Assembly: GCA_026390015.1 (NCBI GenBank)
Contig: JAPLGS010000141.1
Coordinates: 99,071-163,070 of the forward strand
Source of the DNA: Chloroflexota bacterium
GTDB taxonomy: Bacteria > Chloroflexota > Anaerolineae > Anaerolineales > Villigracilaceae
Direction of reading: 5' to 3'
Length of the DNA: 64,000 nucleotides
The translations under genes and the position numbers were made by a program. How positions within the stretch are numbered: position 1 is the first letter of the stretch; every line of letters starts with the position of its first letter. Below, in pieces: positions 17,894-25,513 of the stretch. The notes beneath the pieces were generated by a model. That model had not been told where the DNA came from. It made no database searches and saw only the letters and a list, made by a program, of their open reading frames with translations.

Positions 17894-18535
17894 TCAACTG
17901 AGTCTTATATCCCAAAATTTCTTTACTACTTTCTCAAGAGCCTTTTCGACGCCATCCTTTTTCAGTCCCGCCACTTTGAAAGTGAGTATTTTGGTGCCGG
18001 TATCGGGGCCGGAGAACATCCCGAAGGAAACGAAGTTTCCGCCTGCTTCGGCAATTGCTTTAGTCACCTTTGCAAGTTGACCCGGCTTATCTTCCACCAG
18101 CGCGCTGACTCTGACAGCTTTTTCACGCGCGCCCATTAGCTCGAGTAATATCTTGAACAAATCCGTCTCTGTGATTATTCCAACTACTTGGCCTGAACGC
18201 ATCACCGGCATACCGCCAATTTTAGAATCCGCCATGATGCGCGCGGCTTCCTCGATGGGTGTGTCTGTATCGATGGTCTTGACCTTTTTGCTCATGACCT
18301 GTTTGACGGTCACTTTGCTGATCAGATAATTCATTTCCCAAACGCTCAAACTGGTGACAGGCGATGGGGATGCGTTTAGCAGATCACGTTGAGAAACGAT
18401 CCCGACCAACTTGCCATCTTTCATGACCGGCGCGCGGCGGATATGTTCCTTCTTGAACATTACCAAAACATCATGAATGGGAGCTTCAGGGGTTACAGAA
18501 ATAACAGGGTGGGACATTCTTTCACCGACAAACAT
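17894..18535 (-). CDS. CBS-domain pair with C-terminal ACT domain (AcuB-like)
   Basis: A 213-residue cytoplasmic regulatory protein. Seen: CBS1 (MSHPVISVTPEAPIHDVL...GKLVGIVSQRDLL), CBS2 (VMSKKVKTIDTDTPIEEAA...GQVVGIITETDLF), then an ACT domain (RVSALVEDKPGQLAKVTKAIAEAGGNFVS). CBS pairs bind adenine nucleotides and ACT domains bind amino acids, so it can report on both energy and amino-acid state. The AcuB group has been linked to acetoin or branched-chain metabolism, but no such genes are nearby. The ATG at 18535 is preceded by GGAGG at 5 bases, better than the in-frame ATG at 18547. The leader carries a strong hairpin. Confidence 0.85.
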   Translation of the reverse strand: MFVGERMSHPVISVTPEAPIHDVLVMFKKEHIRRAPVMKDGKLVGIVSQRDLLNASPSPVTSLSVWEMNYLISKVTVKQVMSKKVKTIDTDTPIEEAARIMADSKIGGMPVMRSGQVVGIITETDLFKILLELMGAREKAVRVSALVEDKPGQLAKVTKAIAEAGGNFVSFGMFSGPDTGTKILTFKVAGLKKDGVEKALEKVVKKFWDIRLS

Positions 18536-18557
18536 AATTACCTCCAAATTGGTTAAC

Positions 18558-18604
18558 CGAATTGGAAAAACCCAATTCGTGAAATTTGTTACAAACGTAT
18601 TATA
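18558..18604 (-). promoter_or_regulatory. Promoter and leader hairpin of the CBS-ACT gene
   Basis: A perfect minus-strand TATAAT at 18604-18599 predicts a start near 18592 and a leader of about 56 bases. Within the leader a perfect 8-base-pair hairpin (CGAATTGG / CCAATTCG, 6-base loop) covers 18558-18579, ending about 12 bases upstream of the GGAGG site. It is not followed by a T run long enough to be a clear terminator, so it may affect mRNA stability or translation. Confidence 0.45.
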
Positions 18605-18655
18605 CGCAGTTTTGACAGAAAGAAAGTCACGAAATTGGAGTGAATAAGGTCACTT

Positions 18656-20014
18656 TTATTTCGCGAATTCTTTCACTACTCTAGCCATGTGACGAGCGTG
18701 TTTGAGATAAAGGTCGAGGCGGATGTTTTCGTTGGGGGCGTGGGCGCGTGTGTCAGGGTAGCCGAGGCCCATCGTCGCAACGGGCAGGCCAAGGTCATGG
18801 ACGAATGGGTAGCTGGGGCCAGATCCGCCAACCATGGGCACGATCTCCATTTTTGATTCAAAAACCTCTTCAGTTGTATCCACAATAATCTTGATGAATG
18901 GATCGTCCGGGTCAGTTTGCGCGGCTGGCTCGCCTCCTAGAAAATTAATTTCCACATCTTTGAAGCCTTCGTTATTGAGGTGCAGGCGAAGTTTGGCGAC
19001 AATATCCTCAGGTTTCTGGCCGAGAACGAGGCGGAAATCCACTTTGGCAGAAGCGCGCGCCGGTTGGACGGTCTTTGAGCCGGGGCCTTGATATCCGCTT
19101 GTCAGGCCGCAAATGGTGCAGGTTGGCGTGAAAACCTCTTCCATTTTTAGATCAGTGCCGCCCTTCAGGCCTTTGATGAATTCTTTGACACCATATTGTT
19201 TTTTATAGACCTCCGCGACATCCGGAAGCGCCTCCATTAACTCACGGTCGCGAGCAGTTGGCGGTACGATGTTGTCGTAAAAGCCGGGGATGCGGATACG
19301 TTCATCCGGACCCTTGAGGCTGTTCAGTGCCCAAACGAGACGCCACGCCGCGTTTGGGAAGATGCTGCCACCGGTACCCGAATGGACATCTGTCTCCAAA
19401 CATTCAACAGAAAGCTCAACATAGCAGATCCCGCGCAGGCCGAGATATTGCATGGGCACTTCGCGGTGATCTACGCCGCCAAATTCCCAAATGCAGGCGT
19501 CGGCTTGAAGAATATCCAAGTTTTGTTTGATGAAATCATGCAAATGGACGCTGCTGGTTTCTTCCTCGCCTTCGACAATGAATTTGACGTTGCAGGGCAG
19601 CTCGCCTTCATAATCCAGAATTGCATCCAGTGCGAAGAGGCGTGAGGTTAAGTGACTCTTATCATCGCTGACCCCGCGGCCGTACATTTTTCCGCCGCGG
19701 ATGACCGGCTCGAAGGGAGGCGATTCCCACAATTCCAAAGGTTCAGGCGGCTGAACATCATAGTGATTATAGATGAGCAGAGTCTTGTCGCTTTTTCCTT
19801 TTCGCTCACCGAATACAACCGGCGCGCCGTCGGTGTCCATGACCTGGGCAGTGAAGCCGCGCTTTTCGAGCATGGTTTTAACAATTTGTGCACATTCCTT
19901 CAAACCCAAATTCTGTGCGCTGATGCTGGGCTGTGCCACATACACTGAAAGTTCCGCAAGACTTTTGGCGAGGTTTTTTTCGAGATATGAATCTATTCTG
20001 TTGTAATCACTCAT
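18656..20014 (-). CDS. M20-family dipeptidase (CNDP/PepV-like)
   Basis: A 452-residue zinc peptidase that cleaves dipeptides or short peptides in the cytoplasm. Seen: IYNHYDVQPPEPLELW (metal His and Asp), GRGVSDDKSHL (bridging Asp), EGEEETSS (catalytic Glu pair), GGSGPSYPFVHDLG and HAPNENIRLDLY (last metal His) . The long YxVQP and lid-domain layout match the carnosinase/CNDP group rather than AbgB or ArgE. The ATG at 20014 has AAGGAG upstream; the frame is open to 20059 without such a site. It is not clearly in an operon with the CBS gene: a 120-base gap with the CBS promoter separates them. Confidence 0.88.
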   Translation of the reverse strand: MSDYNRIDSYLEKNLAKSLAELSVYVAQPSISAQNLGLKECAQIVKTMLEKRGFTAQVMDTDGAPVVFGERKGKSDKTLLIYNHYDVQPPEPLELWESPPFEPVIRGGKMYGRGVSDDKSHLTSRLFALDAILDYEGELPCNVKFIVEGEEETSSVHLHDFIKQNLDILQADACIWEFGGVDHREVPMQYLGLRGICYVELSVECLETDVHSGTGGSIFPNAAWRLVWALNSLKGPDERIRIPGFYDNIVPPTARDRELMEALPDVAEVYKKQYGVKEFIKGLKGGTDLKMEEVFTPTCTICGLTSGYQGPGSKTVQPARASAKVDFRLVLGQKPEDIVAKLRLHLNNEGFKDVEINFLGGEPAAQTDPDDPFIKIIVDTTEEVFESKMEIVPMVGGSGPSYPFVHDLGLPVATMGLGYPDTRAHAPNENIRLDLYLKHARHMARVVKEFAK

Positions 20015-20092
20015 GTTTTCTCCTTTGTTATTTTGGAGTGTTGAAGCTTGCTCCAACACTAAACAGTCAGCGAGCTGTCCAAAAGACCCAAC

Positions 20093-20659
20093 TTAAAATA
20101 ATTTTTCCAGCCAGTTGATCGAGTAAGCGCCTGCGTAGGCGAACATTGTCATTTTGATCAATTGGCCGATCCAACAAAAAAACAGGAATTTCCATAGCGG
20201 CATTTTGGCGATGCCGGCGGCGATTCCTGCTATATCAAAAAATGGATTGGGGATGGCAGAGAGAACCAGAATCGCCCATCCGCCATATTTATTGATCCAC
20301 GGGCTTATTTTTCTGTAAGTGTTTGTTTGTTCTACCACGGCTTGTCCGCTAAAACCTGCGAGGTAGCCGGAAAGTTCGCCAAGTGCGCCGCCTGTTCCTG
20401 CTGCGAGGGCCACTCCCAGCGGGTTGAAAATACTGCCCATCGCAAAAATAACAGCCACTCCCGGCGCTGGCAGGAAAACAGTCGCGTTTGCCATTAATGC
20501 GATCAGGAAAATGCCGGGATATCCATACGCGGCAAATTCCTCTACATGATCGCGGATGCTGTAAATGTAAGCTGTGATCGCGATGACCGCAAGCAGAGCG
20601 GCGATTCGTAGAATTGTGAGGGCAACGTTTGAACGTTTAGCTTTCTTCGATGGTAACAC
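20093..20659 (-). CDS. VTT/DedA-superfamily membrane protein
   Basis: A 188-residue integral membrane protein with about five helices. Seen: the VTT (formerly SNARE-associated) core with [45 protein letters not shown] and [15 protein letters not shown], the two re-entrant hairpins typical of TVP38/DedA. Members are linked to membrane lipid scrambling or polyprenyl-phosphate recycling; which applies here is unknown. Its start lies 23 bases inside the end of the cyclophilin gene, so the two are translationally coupled, an unexpected pairing of functions. Confidence 0.83.
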   Translation of the reverse strand: MLPSKKAKRSNVALTILRIAALLAVIAITAYIYSIRDHVEEFAAYGYPGIFLIALMANATVFLPAPGVAVIFAMGSIFNPLGVALAAGTGGALGELSGYLAGFSGQAVVEQTNTYRKISPWINKYGGWAILVLSAIPNPFFDIAGIAAGIAKMPLWKFLFFCWIGQLIKMTMFAYAGAYSINWLEKLF

Positions 20660-21146
20660 TGATGATCTTTACCGCCGGGGCGTTGACGTTGCCCGGGTCG
20701 CGCTCGGGAATGGACATAAGCACATCCAGTCCTTCTACAATTTTTCCAAAGACAGTGTGCTTGCCATTGAGGTGTGGAGTAGGGACGTGAGTGATGAAGA
20801 ACTGCGAACCGTTCGTGCCGGGTCCCGCGTTCGCCATGGATAGGATGCCTTTCTTATCGTGTTTCAAGCTGGAGTCAAATTCATCGCCAAATTTATAGCC
20901 GGGTCCACCTCGGCCGGTGCCGGTTGGGTCTCCGCCTTGTACCATGAAATTACCAATGACTCGATGGAAGATAACGCCGTCGTAATAGCCTTCGCGTGAA
21001 AGAAAGACAAAGTTGTTTACGGTCAGCGGGGTCTTGTCTGCAAATAATTCAATGACCATCGTACCTTTGTCTGTTTCCATACGAGCTTTGTACATCTTCT
21101 TCGGGTCGATCTGTAATGCGGGTGGGGTCGTCCATTGTTTTGCCAT
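20637..21146 (-). CDS. Peptidyl-prolyl cis-trans isomerase, cyclophilin type
   Basis: Speeds proline isomerisation in protein folding. Seen: [22 protein letters not shown], then the catalytic stretch [23 protein letters not shown] (active-site Arg, Phe and Gln), [17 protein letters not shown] and [14 protein letters not shown]. No signal peptide, so probably cytoplasmic. Length 169 is normal for small bacterial cyclophilins, with a 20-residue N-terminal extension before the core. AAAGGAG precedes the ATG. The 3' end overlaps the VTT gene by 23 bases. Confidence 0.93.
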   Translation of the reverse strand: MAKQWTTPPALQIDPKKMYKARMETDKGTMVIELFADKTPLTVNNFVFLSREGYYDGVIFHRVIGNFMVQGGDPTGTGRGGPGYKFGDEFDSSLKHDKKGILSMANAGPGTNGSQFFITHVPTPHLNGKHTVFGKIVEGLDVLMSIPERDPGNVNAPAVKIISVTIEES

Positions 21147-21178
21147 TCTAAAATCTCCTTTAAGATATTTGTTTTACT

Positions 21179-21240
21179 GGAGCACGAAGGCTGTTTACTT
21201 CGCTGCAAAATCAGGGGATTTTGCGCTCCGTTTTTTATTT
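21179..21240. other. Structured intergenic element (three-way-junction-like)
   Basis: Between udk and the cyclophilin gene, GGAGC (21179-21183) pairs with GCTCC (21225-21229) and encloses two hairpins: CGAAG/CTTCG (21185-21202) and GCAAAATC/GATTTTGC (21205-21224). On the plus strand a T-rich run follows (21230-21240), like a terminator, yet there is no plus-strand gene to end. On the minus strand it lies in the gap between the udk stop and the cyclophilin ribosome-binding site. Confidence 0.4.
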
Positions 21241-21858
21241 CAACAACAATTGGATCCTCGCCACAACCATGTCGAGCGCGGCGGTGTTGAATCCACCTTC
21301 AGGGATGATAATATCCGCGTATCGTTTGGATGGTTCGACAAATTCGAGGTGCATCGGGCGGACTGTGGATTGATATTGTTTGATGACAGATTCAGTTGTG
21401 CGTCCTCTTTCGGTGATGTCACGGTGTAAGCGGCGGATGAAGCGCAGGTCTGCGTCGGTGTCTACATAAATTTTTACGTCAAATAATTTTCGTAATTCTG
21501 GTTCTGTGAAAATTAATATCCCTTCAACCAGGATCACGCCGCGCGGATTAACTGTGAATGTTTGGCTGGTGCGGCTGTCTGTGGAGAAATCATAGATCGG
21601 AACCTGCACTGGTTCAAGGTCACGCAGTGCGGCGATGTGTTTTATCAGCAGTTCAGTCTCAAGGGAGTGGGGGTGATCGAAATTTACTTCCTTGTGCAGG
21701 GTTGGTGGTAATCCACTCAAGTCCTTGTAATACGAATCGTGCTGGAGATATGCGATCCGATCAGCGCCGACTCGGTTGAGTATTTCTTTAACGACGGTTG
21801 TTTTGCCCGAACCGGATCCTCCTGCGATGCCAATGACGAGAGGGGTATTGTGACTCAT
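21235..21858 (-). CDS. udk: Uridine kinase
   Basis: Phosphorylates uridine and cytidine in pyrimidine salvage. Seen: P-loop GIAGGSGSGKTTV at residues 10-22, HDSYYKD, the uridine-binding NFDHPHSLE, PIYDFSTDSRT, and the lid RRLHRDITERGRT. Length 207 is normal. The frame extends upstream to 21891, but a TATAAT at 21871-21866 lies between the two possible starts, and only 7 bases separate it from the ATG at 21858, so the mRNA is predicted to be leaderless and to begin at that ATG. No ribosome-binding site is seen, which fits. Confidence 0.92.
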   Translation of the reverse strand: MSHNTPLVIGIAGGSGSGKTTVVKEILNRVGADRIAYLQHDSYYKDLSGLPPTLHKEVNFDHPHSLETELLIKHIAALRDLEPVQVPIYDFSTDSRTSQTFTVNPRGVILVEGILIFTEPELRKLFDVKIYVDTDADLRFIRRLHRDITERGRTTESVIKQYQSTVRPMHLEFVEPSKRYADIIIPEGGFNTAALDMVVARIQLLLK

Positions 21859-21871
21859 ATTTTTAATTATA
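21859..21871 (-). promoter_or_regulatory. -10 box giving a leaderless udk message
   Basis: A perfect minus-strand TATAAT (21871-21866) followed by 7 bases and the ATG. Transcription would start at or within about two bases of the start codon. A -35 hexamer is not evident. Confidence 0.5.
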
Positions 21872-21981
21872 GCGCATGACTGATAAAGCAAGTTCCGAGC
21901 CTGCGCGGATTTTTCTGGCTAAGAATAAAATAATTTGGGTGATTGAAATTAAATCAAATCTTCTGCGGTCAAATGTTTTCG

Positions 21982-22833
21982 TTAATCAAACATAAAAGCC
22001 AATCCCACAGTGCCCGGACCTGTGTGCGTGCCCACCACCGGGCTGACTTCTGTAAAGATCGTTTCCACCGGATTTAATTCTTTTACGGCACGCGCAAGCA
22101 ACGCCTTGGCATCTTCTGCGGCGTTAGCGTGCAGCGAAGCGATGCGAATATTGGATTTGCCTTTTGTCTTTTCCGCTACCAATTCAAGGATGCGATCATG
22201 AGCCTTGTTCTTGTTGCGGATGCGTTCTATGCCATCAACAAGTCCATTTCTAAGTTCAAGAATGGGTTTCAAATTCAAAACAGAGCCGATAAATCTCTGC
22301 GCTCCGCCAATACGTCCGCCGCGATGCAGGAATTCCAGCGTGTCTACTGCGAAAAAGATGCCAGTTCTTGAGTGGGCTTTTTCTGCCAGCGCAACTGTTT
22401 CCTTGAGGCTTGCGCCAGCTTCCAGCGAACGTGCGGCGGCGAGCACTTGAAATCCCAAAGCCATCGCGGTCGATTGACTGTCAACCAGAGAAACTTTGTC
22501 GCCGGCAGATCCCATCATCTCCTTGCCTTGAACGGCTGATTGCAGAGTGCCGGAAAGTTTTGATGAAATAAAGATTCCGACTACTTCAAATCCCTGATCC
22601 ACCAGTGGTTGAAAAATAGATTGCATGGAAGCCGGCGAGACTTGAGAGGTGGATGGCATAACCTTCGCTGTTTTCAAACGACTAAAAAATTCATCCGAGC
22701 CGATGTCGATTCCGTCACGAAAGGTTTGATTGTCCCAGATCAAAACCTGGGGAGCGACAGTTATATTATGCTGTCTGACGTATTCAGCGGGAATGTAAGC
22801 TGTGCTGTCGGTAACGATTGCTATCTTATTCAT
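21982..22833 (-). CDS. DegV-family fatty-acid-binding protein
   Basis: DegV/FakB proteins bind a free fatty acid and present it to the kinase FakA for activation to acyl-phosphate. Seen: KIAIVTDSTAYIPAEY at the start, FRDGIDIGSDEFF, the conserved STSQVSP loop that contacts the carboxylate, SSKLSGTLQSA, FLHRGGRIGG, and GTHTGPGTVGLAF at the C-terminus. Length 283 is normal. GGAGAGAA precedes the ATG. No fakA (Dak domain) gene is nearby. It is divergent from mreB. Confidence 0.92.
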   Translation of the reverse strand: MNKIAIVTDSTAYIPAEYVRQHNITVAPQVLIWDNQTFRDGIDIGSDEFFSRLKTAKVMPSTSQVSPASMQSIFQPLVDQGFEVVGIFISSKLSGTLQSAVQGKEMMGSAGDKVSLVDSQSTAMALGFQVLAAARSLEAGASLKETVALAEKAHSRTGIFFAVDTLEFLHRGGRIGGAQRFIGSVLNLKPILELRNGLVDGIERIRNKNKAHDRILELVAEKTKGKSNIRIASLHANAAEDAKALLARAVKELNPVETIFTEVSPVVGTHTGPGTVGLAFMFD

Positions 22834-22928
22834 AAAGTTCTCTCCGAAAAACTGGATTTTTCGTACAGAACCATTTTACCCTAATGGGAGGTCGCGAGTT
22901 AACAAAAATTGGAAAGTAGTGCTCATGG

Positions 22929-22977
22929 TATAATATTTTCCGCGAGCCTTATCTCACTATGGAAATTCAATTAGGAG
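22929..22977 (+). promoter_or_regulatory. mreB promoter -10 and ribosome-binding site
   Basis: TATAAT at 22929-22934 with no strong -35; predicted transcription start near 22941, leader about 43 bases. AGGAG at 22973-22977 lies 6 bases before the TTG start of mreB and supports that unusual start codon. Confidence 0.5.
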
Positions 22978-22983
22978 CCTATT

Positions 22984-24057
22984 TTGGCCTTCAACCCTAT
23001 TAACTGGCTGCTAGGCCTTTTTTCTCTGGACATAGCCATAGACCTTGGCACCGCGAACACACTCGTCCACGTTCGCGGTAAGGGGATTGTAATTAATGAA
23101 CCATCCTGGGTCACTGTCGACAAGAAATTACGTCAGCCTGTAGCAATTGGTCTCGAAGCAAAAGAAATGGTCGGCCGCACACCAAGCAATGTGATGGTGG
23201 TGCGTCCAATTCGCGATGGCGTCATCGCAGAGTTTGATGTTACACAGGTCATGCTTGAATACTTCATCGGCAAAGTTCACGAACAAAGCATGGTGCCGCT
23301 TCCGCGCCCGCGTGTGATCGTGGGTTTGCCGACTGGCGTTACTGAAGTTGAAAAACGCGCAGTCTATGATGCAGTGATGGCCTCCGGCGCGCGTCAAGCC
23401 ATGTTGATCGAAGAGCCGATCGCAGCTGCGCTCGGAGCGGGTCTGCCCGTGGGAGAGATTCGAGGCTCAATGGTGGTAGACATCGGCGGAGGCACGACCG
23501 AAGTTGCAGTCTTGTCCATGAGCGGGGTGGTAGCTTCCCGTTCTTTGCGTGTAGCTGGTGACGAGATGGATCAGGATATTGTGCAATATCTGCGTAACAA
23601 ATACAACCTGCTGATTGGTGAAGGTAACGCTGAGCAGGTCAAATGGCAGATCGGTTCCGCTTATCCATTGCAGCCTGAAAAAACAATGGAAGTCCGCGGA
23701 CGAAATCTTGTAACCGGTTTACCCGAAACCGTTGAAGTCTCATCCATTGAAATTCGTGAAGCGCTAACCGGTTCTGTTCAAGTTATCATTGATACCGTCC
23801 GCGATGCACTCGACGAGATTCCGCCTGAGATCGTGTCAGATTTGATGGACATTGGCATTTGTCTTGCCGGTGGCGGCGCATTACTTCAAGGCCTTGCCGA
23901 ACGCCTTACCGATGAAATGAATCTGCGCGTATGGGTCGCAGAAGATCCGCTGACTTGTGTGGCGCGCGGTGCTGCCATGATCTTCGACGATCTTGATTCG
24001 CTTTCACGTTATTTAGTGGGATTGGAACGCGGCAGTACGCGTCACATGGTCGGATGA
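22984..24057 (+). CDS. mreB: Rod-shape actin homologue MreB
   Basis: MreB polymerises under the inner membrane and guides lateral peptidoglycan synthesis. Seen: IAIDLGTANTLVHVRGKGIVINEPS (phosphate 1), VGLPTGVTEVEKRAV, EEPIAAALGAGLPV, VDIGGGTTEVAVLSM (phosphate 2) and ICLAGGGALLQGLAERL (adenosine motif). Length 357 with a short hydrophobic N-terminus (INWLLGLF) that may bind the membrane. Start codon is TTG, supported by AGGAG 6 bases upstream. First gene of the mreBCD-mrdA-min-rodA block. Confidence 0.97.
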   Translation: MAFNPINWLLGLFSLDIAIDLGTANTLVHVRGKGIVINEPSWVTVDKKLRQPVAIGLEAKEMVGRTPSNVMVVRPIRDGVIAEFDVTQVMLEYFIGKVHEQSMVPLPRPRVIVGLPTGVTEVEKRAVYDAVMASGARQAMLIEEPIAAALGAGLPVGEIRGSMVVDIGGGTTEVAVLSMSGVVASRSLRVAGDEMDQDIVQYLRNKYNLLIGEGNAEQVKWQIGSAYPLQPEKTMEVRGRNLVTGLPETVEVSSIEIREALTGSVQVIIDTVRDALDEIPPEIVSDLMDIGICLAGGGALLQGLAERLTDEMNLRVWVAEDPLTCVARGAAMIFDDLDSLSRYLVGLERGSTRHMVG

Positions 24058-24165
24058 TCACAAGCCTGAATTATTTTTTATACGATTTGCCAGGCCTAGA
24101 TATTTAGTTGAAATGAATCTAGAGTTGATTGAGGTTACCAGCGGACCCGCTAGGGTTTATAAATT

Positions 24166-25002
24166 ATGAATTCCCGTTCTTTACAAACTGCGATCATTTT
24201 TCTTGTGGTAGGAGGTATTTTTGTCTTAGCCCTCGGCGGTTTTTTCGGTTCCGCTTCAAGACAATTTGACTCAGCTTTGATCGAAGTTCAAACCTACATA
24301 GCCTCCCGTTTTCTGGGCATCCAGGATTTTTTTACCGCGCCGCGTGACATTGTATCCCTTCGCAATCGTAATGCTGATCTTGAAACCCAAGTATCGCAAT
24401 TACAGGCGCAAGTCATCGAGTTGCAGCAACTCACAAGCGAGACTGAAAGACTCGCCGCGCTCGTTGATTTTGCCAGTTCGAAAGCTGAAAACACCTATAA
24501 GGCCGCCGCAGTAATTGGTCGTGACCCCAGCCCTTTTCTACACTATATTATTATCAACCGCGGTTCCAACTCCAAAATTCGGCGTGGCATGCCCGTTGTA
24601 ACCAATCAAGGTTTGGTTGGGCGGGTGGATGCGGTTATCGCCGATGCAGCGCGGGTACAACTCATCACCGACCCAGCCTCGGCGGTTAACTCCATTCTGC
24701 AGAATGCAGATACGAACGCGATGACTTTAGGGTCTGTTACCGGTGACGTATCTTTGGATTTGATCTCGCAAGATGTGAGCGTAGAATCAGGCGATCTTGT
24801 TCTTACCTCCGGCTTGGGCGGCGGTTATCCATCAGACATTATCATCGGGCAGGTGGTTACGGTTCGTAGACTTGAGTTTGAATTATTCCAGCAGGCCACC
24901 CTCCAGCCCGCAGTGGATTTTTCCCGCCTGTCTATCGTTCTGGTCATCACCAATTTCCGCTCAGTGGATATTTCTCCGCTCGAGCCATTACCCCTCCCAT
25001 AA
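24166..25002 (+). CDS. mreC: Rod-shape-determining protein MreC
   Basis: Bitopic protein that links MreB to the elongation peptidoglycan synthases and activates PBP2. Seen: one N-terminal membrane helix (FLVVGGIFVLALGGFF), a coiled coil at about residues 60-105 (RNRNADLETQVSQLQAQV), then the paired beta-barrel MreC core (AAVIGRDPSPFLHYIIINRGS, GMPVVTNQGLVGRVD, DLVLTSGLGGGYP). Length 278 is normal. No clear ribosome-binding site is visible just upstream of the ATG. The 108-base gap after mreB contains a short inverted repeat (AGCGG..CCGCT, about 24140-24151). Confidence 0.93.
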   Translation: MNSRSLQTAIIFLVVGGIFVLALGGFFGSASRQFDSALIEVQTYIASRFLGIQDFFTAPRDIVSLRNRNADLETQVSQLQAQVIELQQLTSETERLAALVDFASSKAENTYKAAAVIGRDPSPFLHYIIINRGSNSKIRRGMPVVTNQGLVGRVDAVIADAARVQLITDPASAVNSILQNADTNAMTLGSVTGDVSLDLISQDVSVESGDLVLTSGLGGGYPSDIIIGQVVTVRRLEFELFQQATLQPAVDFSRLSIVLVITNFRSVDISPLEPLPLP

Positions 25003-25012
25003 TTATAATTAC

Positions 25013-25513
25013 ATGCGAAACCTTGTTGCGTTCCCATTGCTTGGGCTGGCGATTATTTTGCAATCATCAGTTGTCAGCCAGATCAAATTACTTTCCGGTT
25101 ATGCAGATCTACCACTGATTATGCTCGCCTCATGGGCTTTGCAGGAACGTGTCAAATCCGCATGGCATTGGGCAATTCTTGGTTGCGCCATGCTGGCGTT
25201 TGTGTCTAGCATGCCCTGGCCTGTCCTGGTGATCGGATATCTTGGAGTTATATTTATGGCTCAGATATTACAAAAACGTGTTTGGCAGGCACCGTTGCTT
25301 GCCATGTTCAGTGTCACATTTATCGGGACGTTATTTACTCACTTTGTAGCTTTTATCGTGTTACTCGTTTTGGGCACACCCTTAGCGTTCGGTGACGTGG
25401 CCGGATCGATTACCTTGCCAAGCCTGCTGCTAAATATGTTATTCTCCATACCGGTTTATGCTTTCATGCGCGATCTGGCGCGTTGGGTTTATCCGGTAGA
25501 GGAGTTTGAATGA
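25013..25513 (+). CDS. mreD: Rod-shape-determining membrane protein MreD
   Basis: A 166-residue protein with about five membrane helices, the usual MreD form. Little sequence motif is conserved in this family, so the call rests on size, hydrophobicity and its place between mreC and the PBP2 gene. The frame is open from 24797, but that part overlaps mreC in another frame; the ATG at 25013, 10 bases after the mreC stop, gives a normal start (RNLVAFPLLGLAIILQSS). No ribosome-binding site is evident, so it may rely on coupling. Its stop overlaps the mrdA start (ATGA). Confidence 0.85.
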   Translation: MRNLVAFPLLGLAIILQSSVVSQIKLLSGYADLPLIMLASWALQERVKSAWHWAILGCAMLAFVSSMPWPVLVIGYLGVIFMAQILQKRVWQAPLLAMFSVTFIGTLFTHFVAFIVLLVLGTPLAFGDVAGSITLPSLLLNMLFSIPVYAFMRDLARWVYPVEEFE

